Shown here: piece by piece, positions 1-7,999 of the stretch
Layout of the letters: each line of letters begins with the position of its first letter
Numbering within the stretch: the first letter of the stretch is position 1
Origin: Polaribacter pectinis
GTDB lineage: Bacteria; Bacteroidota; Bacteroidia; Flavobacteriales; Flavobacteriaceae
Direction of reading: 5' to 3'
DNA: 64,000 nucleotides
NCBI RefSeq assembly: GCF_014352875.1
Contig: NZ_CP060695.1
Span: forward strand, 62,001-126,000
The notes under the pieces: generated by a model
What the model was told of the DNA's origin: nothing
What the model saw: only the letters and a program-made list of their open reading frames with translations
The model's database searches: none
Program-made: the position numbers and the translations under genes

Positions 1-369
1 ACCAGCAGAAGCTGTTGGGCCTCTAAAAACGATTGGACAATTAAACTGTCCACCAGACATTTGTCTAATTTTAGCTGCATTATTTATAATTTGATCAATT
101 CCTACCAACGAGAAGTTAAACGTCATATATTCTACAATAGGTCTGTTTCCGTTCATGGCAGAACCAATTGCTATACCAGCAAAACCTAATTCAGCAATTG
201 GAGTATCTATAACTCTTTTTTCGCCAAATTCATCCAACATTCCTTTACTAGCTTTGTAAGCACCATTATATTCGGCAACTTCTTCTCCCATTAAGTAAAT
301 GCTTTCATCTCTGCGCATTTCTTCGCTCATTGCTTCGCAAATTGCTTCTCTGAATTGAACTGTCTTCAT
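1..369 (-). CDS. pdhB: Pyruvate dehydrogenase E1 component, beta subunit (partial, N-terminal 123 residues)
   Basis: The beta chain of the thiamine-diphosphate-dependent E1 enzyme decarboxylates pyruvate in the pyruvate dehydrogenase complex. The visible part opens [18 protein letters not shown] and continues with [33 protein letters not shown] and [14 protein letters not shown], which are hallmarks of the E1-beta pyrimidine-binding domain; the TPIAE glutamate is the expected cofactor-activating residue. The gene runs off the left edge of the window, so the C-terminal transketolase-like domain is not seen. The start at 369 is the only ATG at the conserved N-terminus. It is divergent from etfB. 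A minus-strand -7-like box (TACTTTTG) lies at 403-410. A branched-chain oxoacid E1-beta is the alternative; the N-terminal wording fits flavobacterial PDH better. Confidence 0.93.
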   Translation of the reverse strand, partial: MKTVQFREAICEAMSEEMRRDESIYLMGEEVAEYNGAYKASKGMLDEFGEKRVIDTPIAELGFAGIAIGSAMNGNRPIVEYMTFNFSLVGIDQIINNAAKIRQMSGGQFNCPIVFRGPTASAG

Positions 370-402
370 CTATGATAAATTGTAATTGTTATTTTTCACT
401 TG

Positions 403-410
403 CAAAAGTA
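403..410 (-). promoter_or_regulatory. Candidate -7 box of pdhB
   Basis: Read on the minus strand the sequence is TACTTTTG, a full match to the Bacteroidota -7 consensus TAnnTTTG. It is 34 bp upstream of the pdhB start. The nearest minus-strand TTG (438-440) gives a 27-bp spacer, which is longer than the usual 17-23, so the -33 element is not convincing. Confidence 0.4.
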
Positions 411-509
411 AGGAATTAATTGTCATTTTTTTAAACACAATTGTACAAAGTGTTAGAAATATTCGCTATTTATTTCGCAATCGTTTTCGAAAAGTGTTAA
501 TTTTTTAAA

Positions 510-537
510 AAATTTACTATGCATGCATAGTAAATTT
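510..537. promoter_or_regulatory. 28-bp perfect palindrome, probable operator of etfBA
   Basis: Positions 510-523 are the exact reverse complement of 524-537; the core is ACTATGCATGCATAGT. It lies 53-80 bp upstream of the etfB start and just upstream of a -7-like TAATTTCG (550-557), that is, over the expected -33 region. A perfect two-fold symmetric site in this position is what a dimeric repressor of TetR or MarR type binds. No regulator gene is adjacent, so which protein reads it is unknown. The left arm follows a run of A, and there is no T tract directly after the right arm, so a terminator is unlikely. Confidence 0.6.
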
Positions 538-589
538 AAAAAAAAGCCGTAATTTCGCTGACAATAAAACGAACTAAAAAATAGAATTT

Positions 590-1336
590 ATGAAAATATT
601 GGTATGTATTAGTCATGTGCCTGATACCACTTCAAAAATTAATTTTACAGATAATGATACAAAGTTTGATACAAATGGAGTACAGTTTGTAATTAATCCT
701 TATGACGAATTTAGTCTAACAAGAGCAATGTGGTTTAAAGAAAAACAAGGCGCAACTGTAACTGTTGTAAATGTAGGTAATGCAACTGCAGAACCAACAT
801 TACGTAAAGCTTTGGCAATTGGTGCAGATGATGCAATTCGTGTAAATACAGAACCAACAGATGGTTTTTTAGTAGCAAAAGAATTGGCTGCAGTTGTAAA
901 AAACGGAGGTTACGATTTAGTTTTAGCAGGAAGAGAATCTATCGATTATAATGGAGGAATGGTTCCTGGAATGTTAGCGTCTTTAACAGATTTCAACTTT
1001 GTAAATGGTTGTGTAGGTTTAGAAGTAGATGGAGAAAACGTTTCTGCAACAAGAGAAATAGATGGAGGAAGTGAAACTTTAAGTTCTTCATTACCAATTG
1101 TAATTGCAGGTCAAAAAGGAATTGTAGAAGAGTCTGATTTAAGAATTCCTAATATGAGAGGAATTATGATGGCTCGTAAAAAACCATTACAAGTTGTAGA
1201 AGCAACTAGTACAGATGCAAATACAACGATTCAATCTTTTGAAAAACCAGCGCCAAAAGGAGCTGTAAAATTAGTAGATGCAGACAATATAGATGAGTTA
1301 ATTAACTTATTACATAACGAAGCAAAAGTGATTTAA
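590..1336 (+). CDS. etfB: Electron transfer flavoprotein beta subunit
   Basis: Beta subunit (248 aa, usual family length about 250) of the soluble FAD/AMP heterodimer that takes electrons from acyl-CoA dehydrogenases and passes them to ETF-quinone oxidoreductase. The N-terminus MKILVCISHVPDTTSKI, the NPYDEFSLTRAM stretch (about 37-48) and the ALAIGADDAIRV and LVLAGRESIDYNGGMVPGMLA segments (about 75-130, AMP/recognition-loop region) are diagnostic. It is followed after 99 bp by etfA. A 28-bp perfect palindrome at 510-537 lies in its promoter region and probably controls the pair. The ATG at 590 starts the conserved N-terminus directly. Confidence 0.97.
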   Translation: MKILVCISHVPDTTSKINFTDNDTKFDTNGVQFVINPYDEFSLTRAMWFKEKQGATVTVVNVGNATAEPTLRKALAIGADDAIRVNTEPTDGFLVAKELAAVVKNGGYDLVLAGRESIDYNGGMVPGMLASLTDFNFVNGCVGLEVDGENVSATREIDGGSETLSSSLPIVIAGQKGIVEESDLRIPNMRGIMMARKKPLQVVEATSTDANTTIQSFEKPAPKGAVKLVDADNIDELINLLHNEAKVI

Positions 1337-1422
1337 AAATGTGTAACTGTTTAAGCATTTATTAATTTAAACGTTTGCAGTTTAACAATTACACAGATTA
1401 ACAATTCAACAATTACACATTT
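1337..1422 (+). other. etfB-etfA intercistronic region with long inverted and direct repeats
   Basis: The 15 bases at 1337-1351, starting immediately after the etfB stop, are complementary to 1408-1422 with a single mismatch, enclosing a 56-base loop. Inside it, AACAATTACACA occurs twice (1384-1395 and 1408-1419), so two alternative pairings with the left arm are possible. There is no T tract after the right arm, so this is not a simple terminator. It could stabilise or process a two-gene mRNA or be a decayed repeat. Confidence 0.4.
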
Positions 1423-1435
1423 AAAATAAAAATAT

Positions 1436-2392
1436 ATGTCAGTTTTAGTTTTTGCCGATTCAACAGACGGAAAATTTAAAAAAACTGCTTTAGAAGTAGT
1501 TTCTTACGGAAAAAAAGTAGCAGAACAATTAGGAAGCAATGTAGTTGCATTAACTATAAATGCAGCAGATGTTTCTGAATTATATAAATACGGTGCAGAA
1601 AAAGTAATTACAGTATCTAATGATTCTCTAAAAACTTTTAATGCAAAATCGTACGCATCAGTAGTAAGTGAAGCAGCCAAAGCAGAAAATGCAACAGTTG
1701 TTGTTGTAGATTCTAGTATAGATGGTTTGTATTTAGCACCAATAGTTGCAGTAAGTTTAGATGCAGGTTACGCATCTAATGTTGTAGCAGCACCATCAAG
1801 CACAGCACCTTTTACTGTTAAAAGAAAAGCATTTTCTAACAAAGCATTTTCAAATACAGTAATTTCTACAGATGTAAAAATTATTGGAGTTGCTAAAAAT
1901 TCATTCGGCGTTCATGAGAATGAAGTTTCAGGAACATCAGAAGAATTTAGCCCTACAATAGCAGCATCTGGTGTAAAATCAGAAAAAGTAGAAAAAGTTA
2001 CAGGTCAAGTAACAATTGCAGATGCAGACATTGTTGTTTCTGCAGGTAGAGGTTTAAAAGGGCCAGAAAACTGGGGAATGATAGAAGAATTAGCAGACGT
2101 TTTAGGCGCAGCAACAGCTTGTTCTAAACCAGTATCAGATTTAGGTTGGCGTCCTCATGGAGAACATGTTGGGCAAACAGGAAAGCCAGTTGCCTCAAAC
2201 TTATACATTGCAATTGGTATTTCAGGTGCTATTCAGCATTTAGCAGGAATTAACGCTTCAAAAGTAAAAGTTGTTATAAATACAGATCCAGAAGCGCCAT
2301 TTTTTAAAGCGGCAGATTATGGAATTGTTGGCGATGCTTTTGAGGTTGTACCTAAATTAATAGAGAAGTTAAAAGCTTTTAAAGCTTCATAA
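1436..2392 (+). CDS. etfA: Electron transfer flavoprotein alpha subunit
   Basis: Alpha subunit (318 aa) of the electron transfer flavoprotein; it carries most of the FAD site. The C-terminal FAD domain is unmistakable: VVSAGRGLKGPENWGMIEEL (about 200-219), ACSKPVSDLGWRPHGEHVGQTG (about 224-245), IAIGISGAIQHLAGI (about 256-270) and VVINTDPEAPFFKAADYG (about 277-294). The N-terminal domain is the divergent alpha/beta fold typical of the family. It lies 99 bp after etfB and ends before a strong hairpin terminator at 2437-2475, so etfB-etfA is most likely a two-gene transcription unit serving beta-oxidation and branched-chain amino-acid breakdown. Confidence 0.97.
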   Translation: MSVLVFADSTDGKFKKTALEVVSYGKKVAEQLGSNVVALTINAADVSELYKYGAEKVITVSNDSLKTFNAKSYASVVSEAAKAENATVVVVDSSIDGLYLAPIVAVSLDAGYASNVVAAPSSTAPFTVKRKAFSNKAFSNTVISTDVKIIGVAKNSFGVHENEVSGTSEEFSPTIAASGVKSEKVEKVTGQVTIADADIVVSAGRGLKGPENWGMIEELADVLGAATACSKPVSDLGWRPHGEHVGQTGKPVASNLYIAIGISGAIQHLAGINASKVKVVINTDPEAPFFKAADYGIVGDAFEVVPKLIEKLKAFKAS

Positions 2393-2436
2393 TATTTTTT
2401 GGGCGTGCCCAAATTATTTAGAAATAGAATTTTAAG

Positions 2437-2475
2437 AAACGAATCAGAATATAAATTTTTTTGATTCGTTTTTTA
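2437..2475 (+). terminator. Rho-independent terminator of etfBA
   Basis: Stem AAACGAATCA (2437-2446) pairs with TGATTCGTTT (2462-2471) around a 15-base loop and runs into a T tract. It lies 45 bp after the etfA stop codon. Confidence 0.8.
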
Positions 2476-2504
2476 TTTATATCATTTTTATCTAGAAATA
2501 ATTT

Positions 2505-2600
2505 CGTCAGGCTTTCAGCACTCGCTTTTTATTTTGCTCAAAAAAAGCAAAATAAAAGAGCTCAAACAAATGCTTCAATCCTTCACGCGGGCTTTCGTTC
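2505..2600 (+). repeat. Modular intergenic repeat, copy 1
   Basis: The segment holds GCACTCGCTTTTTATTTTG, its complementary arm AGCAAAATAAAAGAG, then CTCAAACAAATGCTTCAATC and a diverged tail. GCACTCGCTTTTT and the 21 bases AAAAGAGCTC+AAACAAATGCT are shared with copy 2 near 20.3 kb, while GTCAGGCTTT links it to the reverse copy near 36.2 kb. The arms form a hairpin of about 13 bp (about 525-558). Copies lie only between genes. I recall very similar elements from other flavobacterial genomes, but that cannot be verified here. Confidence 0.65.
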
Positions 2601-2722
2601 ATATAAATTAATAAATTCAGAAAAAATAACCATTTTCACTATATTATTTTTAGTAAATTGTGCCCACTAAAAAGTAGATTGAAATTTAATAAATTACTTT
2701 TTTGTAATCTGCAGAAAGATAT

Positions 2723-3331
2723 ATGAGTTTAATAAAACTAACTATAAAAGGAATTTCCTACAGTCAAACACAAAGTGGAGCTTATGCTTTAGTGTTAAGC
2801 GAAATGGAAGGAAGTAGAACTTTACCAATAATTATTGGTGCTTTTGAGGCACAATCTATAGCTATTGCTTTAGAAAAAGAAATTAGACCTCCAAGACCAT
2901 TAACACACGATTTATTCAAAACATTTTCAGACCGATTTTTAATTACTGTAAAAGAAGTAATTATTCATAAATTAGTAGACGGAGTTTTCTTTTCTAGTTT
3001 AATTTGCGAAAGAGATGGAGTAGAAGAAACTATAGATACCAGAACTTCAGATGCAATTGCAATTGCTGTACGTTTTCAAGCGCCAATTTATACGTATGAA
3101 AATATTTTAGACAAAGCAGGTATTTATCTAAAAATTGAAGAAGAGCTTTCTCTTGGTGAAACTTTATCACAAGAAGAAGATTTAGATTTAGAAGAAATAA
3201 TAACAAAAAAAGAATCTGGTTTTTCAGAAATGTCTTTAGAAGAATTAAATAATCAACTAGATACAGCGGTTAATAACGAAAATTACGAACTTGCTGCTAA
3301 AATTAGAGACGAAATTAGCAAACGCTCTTAA
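2723..3331 (+). CDS. Bifunctional nuclease (BFN/DUF151) domain protein with C-terminal UVR motif
   Basis: 202 residues. The N-terminal 1-130 is the BFN/DUF151 fold: ISYSQTQSGAYALVLSEMEG, LPIIIGAFEAQSIAIALE and RTSDAIAIAVRFQAPIY are characteristic; plant members of the family show DNase/RNase activity, and the bacterial role is unsettled. An acidic linker (about 140-165) is followed by a UvrB/UvrC-type motif at 167-200 (MSLEELNNQLDTAVNNENYE, then LAAKIRDEI), which in UvrB-UvrC mediates protein contact. The ATG at 2723 begins the conserved strand. The downstream transporter starts 13 bp after its stop, so they are probably cotranscribed. Confidence 0.88.
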   Translation: MSLIKLTIKGISYSQTQSGAYALVLSEMEGSRTLPIIIGAFEAQSIAIALEKEIRPPRPLTHDLFKTFSDRFLITVKEVIIHKLVDGVFFSSLICERDGVEETIDTRTSDAIAIAVRFQAPIYTYENILDKAGIYLKIEEELSLGETLSQEEDLDLEEIITKKESGFSEMSLEELNNQLDTAVNNENYELAAKIRDEISKRS

Positions 3332-3344
3332 TCCGATATATATT

Positions 3345-5120
3345 ATGAAAAAAATATTTTTAATTGCTTTTTGTTTTCTTTCAATAGCTGTTTTTTCTCA
3401 AGATTTAGAACAAGATTGGAGTTTTTCTTCTATTGAGAAATTAGATGGAACTTCAACTACGGAAGTACAAGAAGGAGATGTTTTTTCTTTAAAAGATGGC
3501 AAATTTAAATATGCAGTTTCTTCAGAAAATAGAGAAGCAACTGGAAATTATATTCGTCAGAATAACCTACTTATTTTTAATTTTAAAGAACCAAAAGATA
3601 CAGTAAGATACTATAATATTGTTGCTTTTGATGATGCAAGTTTAACGCTGTCTGAAAATGATAACGTATATAAATTATCTTCACCAGAATATGCAAAAAT
3701 TGTAATTCCTCAGAAGAAAGTAAATTTATTAGAAACAGATGTAAAAGAATCAGTTTCTGAAGTTTCTGATAAAATTCTGCCTAGTGAAGGCTTTTCTATA
3801 AATACCTTATGGAGAGGTGTTTTAGGTATGTTTTCTTTATTAATAATCGCCTTTTTATTTAGCGCCAACAGAAAAGCAATTGATTGGAAAATTGTAGGTT
3901 TAGGTATTTGTTTTCAATTATTAATTGCAATTGGAGTTTTAAAAATTGGTTTTATTCAAGCTATTTTTGAATTTGTAGGTAAAGGGTTTGTAAGTATTTT
4001 AGATTTTACACAAGCTGGAAGCAAGTTTCTATTTGAAGGTCTAATTACAGATATGGATACTTTTGGGTTTATTTTTGCATTTCAAATTTTACCAACAATT
4101 ATTTTCTTTTCTGCATTAACATCGCTGTTATTTTATTTAGGCTTAATACAGAAATTGGTAAAAGTAATGGCTTGGTCGTTAAGCAAAGTTTTAAAAATCT
4201 CTGGAGCAGAAAGTTTATCTGTTGCAGGTAACATATTTCTGGGTCAAACTGAAGCACCACTTTTAATTAAAGCATATTTAGAAAAGATGAACAAATCTGA
4301 AATGCTTTTAGTTATGATTGGTGGAATGGCAACTGTTGCTGGAGCTGTTTTAGCAGCATACATTGGGTTTTTAGGAGGCACAGATGAGACGTTAAAACTT
4401 TTTTATGCTAAACATTTATTAGCTGCATCTGTAATGGCTGCACCAGGAGCAATTGTTATTTCTAAAATATTATATCCTCAAACAGAAAAAGTAAATACAG
4501 ATGCACATGTATCTCAAGATAAAATAGGCTCTAATATTTTAGATGCAATAGCAAACGGAACTTCAGAAGGTTTAAAATTGGCATTTAATGTAGGAGCAAT
4601 GTTATTGGTTTTTGTTGCTTTTATTGCCATGATAAATGGTGTTTTGGGAGGTTTAGGAGGTTTTGATGGAATTGAATATTTTGGTTGGAAATTCACATCA
4701 TTAAATGAAATTATAGCAAACTCAACTGCGTACAAAGCGCTTTCTATAGAATTTATTTTAGGTTATATTTTCGCGCCATTAATGTGGTTAATTGGTGTTC
4801 CATCTACAGATATGACTTTAATGGGGCAATTGTTAGGAATTAAATTAGCAGCTAGTGAATTTGTAGGGTATATACAATTGGCAGAATTAAAAAACGCTGC
4901 TAATGCAACTCATTTAACATTTAATAAATCTATTATTATGGCAACTTATATGTTGTGTGGTTTTGCAAATTTTGCTTCTATTGGAATACAAATTGGAGGA
5001 ATTGGTTCTTTGGCTCCTGGGCAACGAAAAACATTATCAGAATTTGGAATGAAAGCATTAATTGGTGGTACAATTGCTTCTCTAATGTCTGCAACAATTG
5101 CAGGTATGATTATTGGGTAA
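3345..5120 (+). CDS. nupC: Concentrative nucleoside transporter (NupC/CNT) with secreted N-terminal domain
   Basis: 591 residues. Residues 1-18 form a signal peptide (MKKIFLIAFCFLSIAVFS). Residues about 20-120 are a soluble beta-rich, lipocalin-like domain (DWSFSSIEKLDGTS..., GNYIRQNNLLIFNF), not present in ordinary NupC of about 400 residues. From about 150 onward comes the CNT core: WKIVGLGICFQLLIAIGVLK, FALQ-type FIFAFQILPTIIFFSALTSL, NIFLGQTEAPLLIKAYL (the substrate/Na+ signature), MIGGMATVAGAVLAAYIG, and the C-terminal NKSIIMATYMLCGFANFASIG. CNT carriers import nucleosides with Na+ or H+. The ATG at 3345 is preferred over an upstream in-frame start at 3291 because the latter overlaps the previous gene and lacks a signal peptide. 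The fused domain probably faces the periplasm. Confidence 0.92.
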   Translation: MKKIFLIAFCFLSIAVFSQDLEQDWSFSSIEKLDGTSTTEVQEGDVFSLKDGKFKYAVSSENREATGNYIRQNNLLIFNFKEPKDTVRYYNIVAFDDASLTLSENDNVYKLSSPEYAKIVIPQKKVNLLETDVKESVSEVSDKILPSEGFSINTLWRGVLGMFSLLIIAFLFSANRKAIDWKIVGLGICFQLLIAIGVLKIGFIQAIFEFVGKGFVSILDFTQAGSKFLFEGLITDMDTFGFIFAFQILPTIIFFSALTSLLFYLGLIQKLVKVMAWSLSKVLKISGAESLSVAGNIFLGQTEAPLLIKAYLEKMNKSEMLLVMIGGMATVAGAVLAAYIGFLGGTDETLKLFYAKHLLAASVMAAPGAIVISKILYPQTEKVNTDAHVSQDKIGSNILDAIANGTSEGLKLAFNVGAMLLVFVAFIAMINGVLGGLGGFDGIEYFGWKFTSLNEIIANSTAYKALSIEFILGYIFAPLMWLIGVPSTDMTLMGQLLGIKLAASEFVGYIQLAELKNAANATHLTFNKSIIMATYMLCGFANFASIGIQIGGIGSLAPGQRKTLSEFGMKALIGGTIASLMSATIAGMIIG

Positions 5121-5228
5121 GATTTTGATGCTCTTAATTATAAAAAACGATTAATTCTTAATTGACTATTTTAGAGTTTTTAGTTGTATTCAATTTAAGA
5201 AAAATAATCTTTTGTAGTTATTAGTGAT

Positions 5229-6110
5229 TTGACCAAAGAGATACCACATATAGAATTTAATCCTTCAACAACCAATAATTTTGGTTTTGAAATTGTTCCG
5301 ATTAAAGATATCGCTAAAAGCAAAAACGAGCACAAGCATAATCCTGAATTACCACATCAACTAAAATTTTACAATCTAATTTTTTTTACAGAAGGTTTTG
5401 GAAGACATTTCATTGATTTTAAATGGTATTCTGTGCAAAAAAACAGTTTGGTATATCTTACCAAAGATCAAGTGAATGCTTTTGAGTTTTCAGAAGGTCT
5501 AAATGGTTATTGTATCATTTTTACAGAAGAATATTTTGTAAATAGCTTTTTAAATTTAACAAATGACTTTGTATTTAGACTTTTTAATCCGGAGTTATTT
5601 TCGCCAATTCTTCAAATTCCAAAAAAATCTGAATTTGTAAATTATTTTAATTTATTGTTAAACGAATATGGCAATTCCCAATCATTTAATCATAAAAATA
5701 TTATCAATTCACTATTAACCATTTTAATATCGAAAGCAGAAAATTTAAAACAAAATCTAACCTTTCATATTTCTGATGCTTCTAAAGTAGTTGTTTATCA
5801 AAATTTTATTTCACTTATTGAAAAAAATCTAACCAAAAGCAGAAGTGCTAATTTTTACGCCAAAGAACTGGCTATAAGTTACAAGCACTTAAATACTATT
5901 TGCAAAGAATTGATAAATAAAACCGCCAAAAACGTGATTGATGATTTTATAATTCTTCAAGCAAAAAGAAATTTAATAAATTCAACAACTACAAGTTCTG
6001 AATTAGCTTATAAATTAGGTTTCGAAGACCCAACAAATTTCACCAAATATTTTAAGAAAAATACAGGTTTAACCCCAAAATCATTCTTAAAATCACTCTC
6101 AAAAGACTAA
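5229..6110 (+). CDS. AraC-family transcriptional regulator
   Basis: 293 residues. The C-terminal about 195-290 is the double helix-turn-helix AraC/XylS domain: FYAKELAISYKHLNTICKEL (first HTH), SSELAYKLGFEDPTNFTKYF (second HTH) and KKNTGLTPKSF, the classical end motif. The N-terminal half has cupin-like effector-domain features (LIFFTEGFGRHFIDFKWYSV, VYLTKDQVNAFEF). The reading frame has no early ATG; the likely start is a TTG at 5229. The next gene, a lipoprotein with two NTF2-like units, starts 90 bp later on the same strand and may be a target; this is inferred from position only. Confidence 0.9.
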   Translation: MTKEIPHIEFNPSTTNNFGFEIVPIKDIAKSKNEHKHNPELPHQLKFYNLIFFTEGFGRHFIDFKWYSVQKNSLVYLTKDQVNAFEFSEGLNGYCIIFTEEYFVNSFLNLTNDFVFRLFNPELFSPILQIPKKSEFVNYFNLLLNEYGNSQSFNHKNIINSLLTILISKAENLKQNLTFHISDASKVVVYQNFISLIEKNLTKSRSANFYAKELAISYKHLNTICKELINKTAKNVIDDFIILQAKRNLINSTTTSSELAYKLGFEDPTNFTKYFKKNTGLTPKSFLKSLSKD

Positions 6111-6200
6111 TGGTTCAACTTTAACCATTTTAACACTCGTTTTCATCTTTTCTAAAAGTTGTACTTGCTTCATCTTTGTACCATATTAAAACAAACAAAA

Positions 6201-7076
6201 ATGAAACAAATAATTACAACTGTTACAGTTGCTCTTTTAATAACAGCTTGCAACATCCAAGACAAAAAAAATAATAATAAAAACACAGAAAAAATGGAAA
6301 CAAAAACAGCATTATCAAACAAAGAAAAAGCAGTAGCATTAATTACAAGTTTAGAAACTGGAAATAAAGCTACAATAGCATACATTAACCCAACTAACTA
6401 TAAGCAACACAACCTTGCTGTTGCAGATGGATTAGAAGGTTTTGGAGAAGTTTTGCATCACGCACCTGAAGGAGGATTTAAAGCAAAGGTTGTTCGTTCT
6501 TTTCAAGATGGAGATTATTCGATTACACATACTAAATATGACTTTTTTGGGCCAAAAGTTGGGTTTGATATTTTTAAATTTAAAGATGGACAAATAGTTG
6601 AACATTGGGATAATTTTTCAGATTTAGCTTCTGCAAATCCAAGTGGTCATACACAAATAGATGGAGTTATAAAAGTTACAGACTTAGAAAAAACCGAAGC
6701 AAATAAAGCATTAGTAAAAGATTTTGTAAACACCGTTTTAATTAATGGAGAGTTTAATAAACTGCCAAATTATTTTGATGGAGATAATTATATCCAACAC
6801 AATTCTATGATTGGAGATGGTCTTTCTGGCTTTGGTAAAGCAATCGAAGAAATGGCAAAACAAGGAATTATAATGACTTTTGAGAAAAGTCATATTATTT
6901 TAGGAGAAGGAAATTTTGTTCTTTCTGTAACTGAAGGAACTTTTGCTGGAAAACCAACATCATTTTACGATTTATTTAGAATTGAAAACGGAAAAATTGC
7001 AGAACATTGGGACACCATTGAAACTATTTTATCAGAAGCTGATAGAAAAAATAATAACGGAAAGTTTAACTTTTAA
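6201..7076 (+). CDS. Lipoprotein with tandem NTF2/SnoaL-like domains
   Basis: 291 residues. A lipobox (LITAC, Cys17) marks export and lipid anchoring; a Lys/Asn-rich linker follows. Two homologous units of about 115 residues: the first has YKQHNLAVADGLEGFGEV and FKFKDGQIVEHWDNF, the second YIQHNSMIGDGLSGFGKA and FRIENGKIAEHWDTIE. The repeated Y-x-QHN...DGL-GF and G-I-EHWD signatures are those of SnoaL-like polyketide-cyclase/NTF2 fold proteins. The substrate is unknown. A paralogue at 8000-8890 has the same two-unit layout. The ATG at 6201 gives the signal peptide; an in-frame upstream TTG (6159) would bury it. Follows an AraC regulator. Confidence 0.85.
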   Translation: MKQIITTVTVALLITACNIQDKKNNNKNTEKMETKTALSNKEKAVALITSLETGNKATIAYINPTNYKQHNLAVADGLEGFGEVLHHAPEGGFKAKVVRSFQDGDYSITHTKYDFFGPKVGFDIFKFKDGQIVEHWDNFSDLASANPSGHTQIDGVIKVTDLEKTEANKALVKDFVNTVLINGEFNKLPNYFDGDNYIQHNSMIGDGLSGFGKAIEEMAKQGIIMTFEKSHIILGEGNFVLSVTEGTFAGKPTSFYDLFRIENGKIAEHWDTIETILSEADRKNNNGKFNF

Positions 7077-7167
7077 GTTCGATTTATTCTATCAAAATTA
7101 AAACATATAGAAGTAATATCGAATTAATAAACGGTATTACTTCTTGAACTCAAAAAAATAAAATAGG

Positions 7168-7788
7168 ATGCAAAAAGAAAAAATAACAAACACTTTAAAT
7201 GAATTGTTTAACGATTCTAAATACGACCGAATTAAAATTGCGAAAGGAGTTGCAAAGAGTATTTTTAGACCTATAAAACCTACTGATTTTGAAGAAGCAT
7301 ACCTTTCTATTTCTAAAGAACAAGGAGAACATTTAGTGCAAATCATAAAAGAAAACAATTTTAAAAATATTATTGAGTTTGGTACTTCTTTTGGAATATC
7401 TACATTGTTTTTAGCTCAAGGTATTTTAGATACAAATGGTCATATTATTTCCACAGAGTTATTAGAGTCTAAAGCTAAAAAAGCAATTGAAAATTTTAAA
7501 AAAGCAGGTGTAAATAATCTTATTGAAGTTAGAATTGGAGATGCCATAGAAACTTTGAAAAATCATAAAGAACCAGTAGATTTACTACTATTAGATGGTT
7601 GGAAATATTTGTATTTACCATTATTTCAAATGCTTGAGCCTAATTTTCACTGCAACACTATAATTTATGTTGACAATGCAGATATGACAGAAGTTAAAGC
7701 TTTTTTAAATACTATAGCTAAAGACGATAAGTACCAATTGCAAACAAAATTTAATAATAAAGCGGTTTTAATAAGCCGTAAAAAATAG
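7168..7788 (+). CDS. Class I SAM-dependent O-methyltransferase-like protein
   Basis: 206 residues. The Rossmann SAM site is seen as IIEFGTSFGISTLFLAQGI (about 70-88, motif I) with HIISTELLESKAKKAIENF (about 96-114, motif II region) and DLLLLDGWKYLYLPLFQML (about 140-158), which resembles the Methyltransf_24/caffeoyl-CoA O-methyltransferase-like group. The methyl acceptor cannot be told. It lies between two paralogous NTF2-like lipoproteins and 5 bp ahead of a small Cys-pair protein, so 7168-8890 may be one transcription unit. Confidence 0.85.
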   Translation: MQKEKITNTLNELFNDSKYDRIKIAKGVAKSIFRPIKPTDFEEAYLSISKEQGEHLVQIIKENNFKNIIEFGTSFGISTLFLAQGILDTNGHIISTELLESKAKKAIENFKKAGVNNLIEVRIGDAIETLKNHKEPVDLLLLDGWKYLYLPLFQMLEPNFHCNTIIYVDNADMTEVKAFLNTIAKDDKYQLQTKFNNKAVLISRKK

Positions 7789-7793
7789 GAGAA

Positions 7794-7988
7794 ATGAGTA
7801 AAGTAGCAAAATGCCCAACTTGTGGCAGTAAATCAAAAATTAAAGAAATAAATGGAGAAACAATTTATGAAGCTTTACAAGATGAAGAAATAATAAAAAA
7901 AGTTGGCCAATTGAAAAAAGCGATGCAAAAATACAAGGAAAAAGCAGAAGCCTTAGAAAAAGAGCTAGCAGTATTAAAAGAGCAATAA
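7794..7988 (+). CDS. Small Cys-pair/coiled-coil protein (unknown function)
   Basis: 64 residues. The N-terminus carries KCPTCGSKSKI, a single zinc-knuckle CxxC, and residues about 28-64 are a Lys/Glu-rich amphipathic helix (KKAMQKYKEKAEALEKELAV) expected to form a coiled coil. With only one Cys pair, zinc could be bound between two chains. It starts 5 bp after the methyltransferase and ends 11 bp before the second NTF2-like lipoprotein, and the codon use matches its neighbours, so it is probably translated. No function can be named. Confidence 0.65.
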   Translation: MSKVAKCPTCGSKSKIKEINGETIYEALQDEEIIKKVGQLKKAMQKYKEKAEALEKELAVLKEQ

Positions 7989-7999
7989 AACTTGTAATT

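Larger units (their letters stand above)
2393..2722. other. 330-bp intergenic region: etfA terminator plus flavobacterial-type repeat
   Basis: No protein gene is supported here. It holds, in order, the short palindrome GGGCGTGCCC (2401-2410), the etfA terminator (2437-2475), a repeat copy with a long A/T-rich stem (2505-2600), and about 110 bp of A/T-rich DNA leading to the next gene. A 69-codon open frame across the repeat starts at a TTG and encodes nothing recognisable. Confidence 0.6.

Noticed and set aside
1384-1419. Possible CRISPR-like direct repeats between etfB and etfA
   Set aside because: Only two copies of a 12-base A/T-rich unit with no regular spacers and no cas gene in the window.
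2461-2670. 69-codon open frame downstream of etfA
   Set aside because: It starts with TTG, runs through the hairpin of an intergenic repeat, and encodes no recognisable protein; the repeat explains the sequence better.
3291-3344. N-terminal extension of the nucleoside transporter
   Set aside because: The 18 extra codons overlap the upstream gene and would bury a normal signal peptide that starts at 3345.
4514-4735. 73-codon frame on the opposite strand of the transporter gene
   Set aside because: Its composition mirrors the coding strand of the transporter and no start signal or family match is seen.
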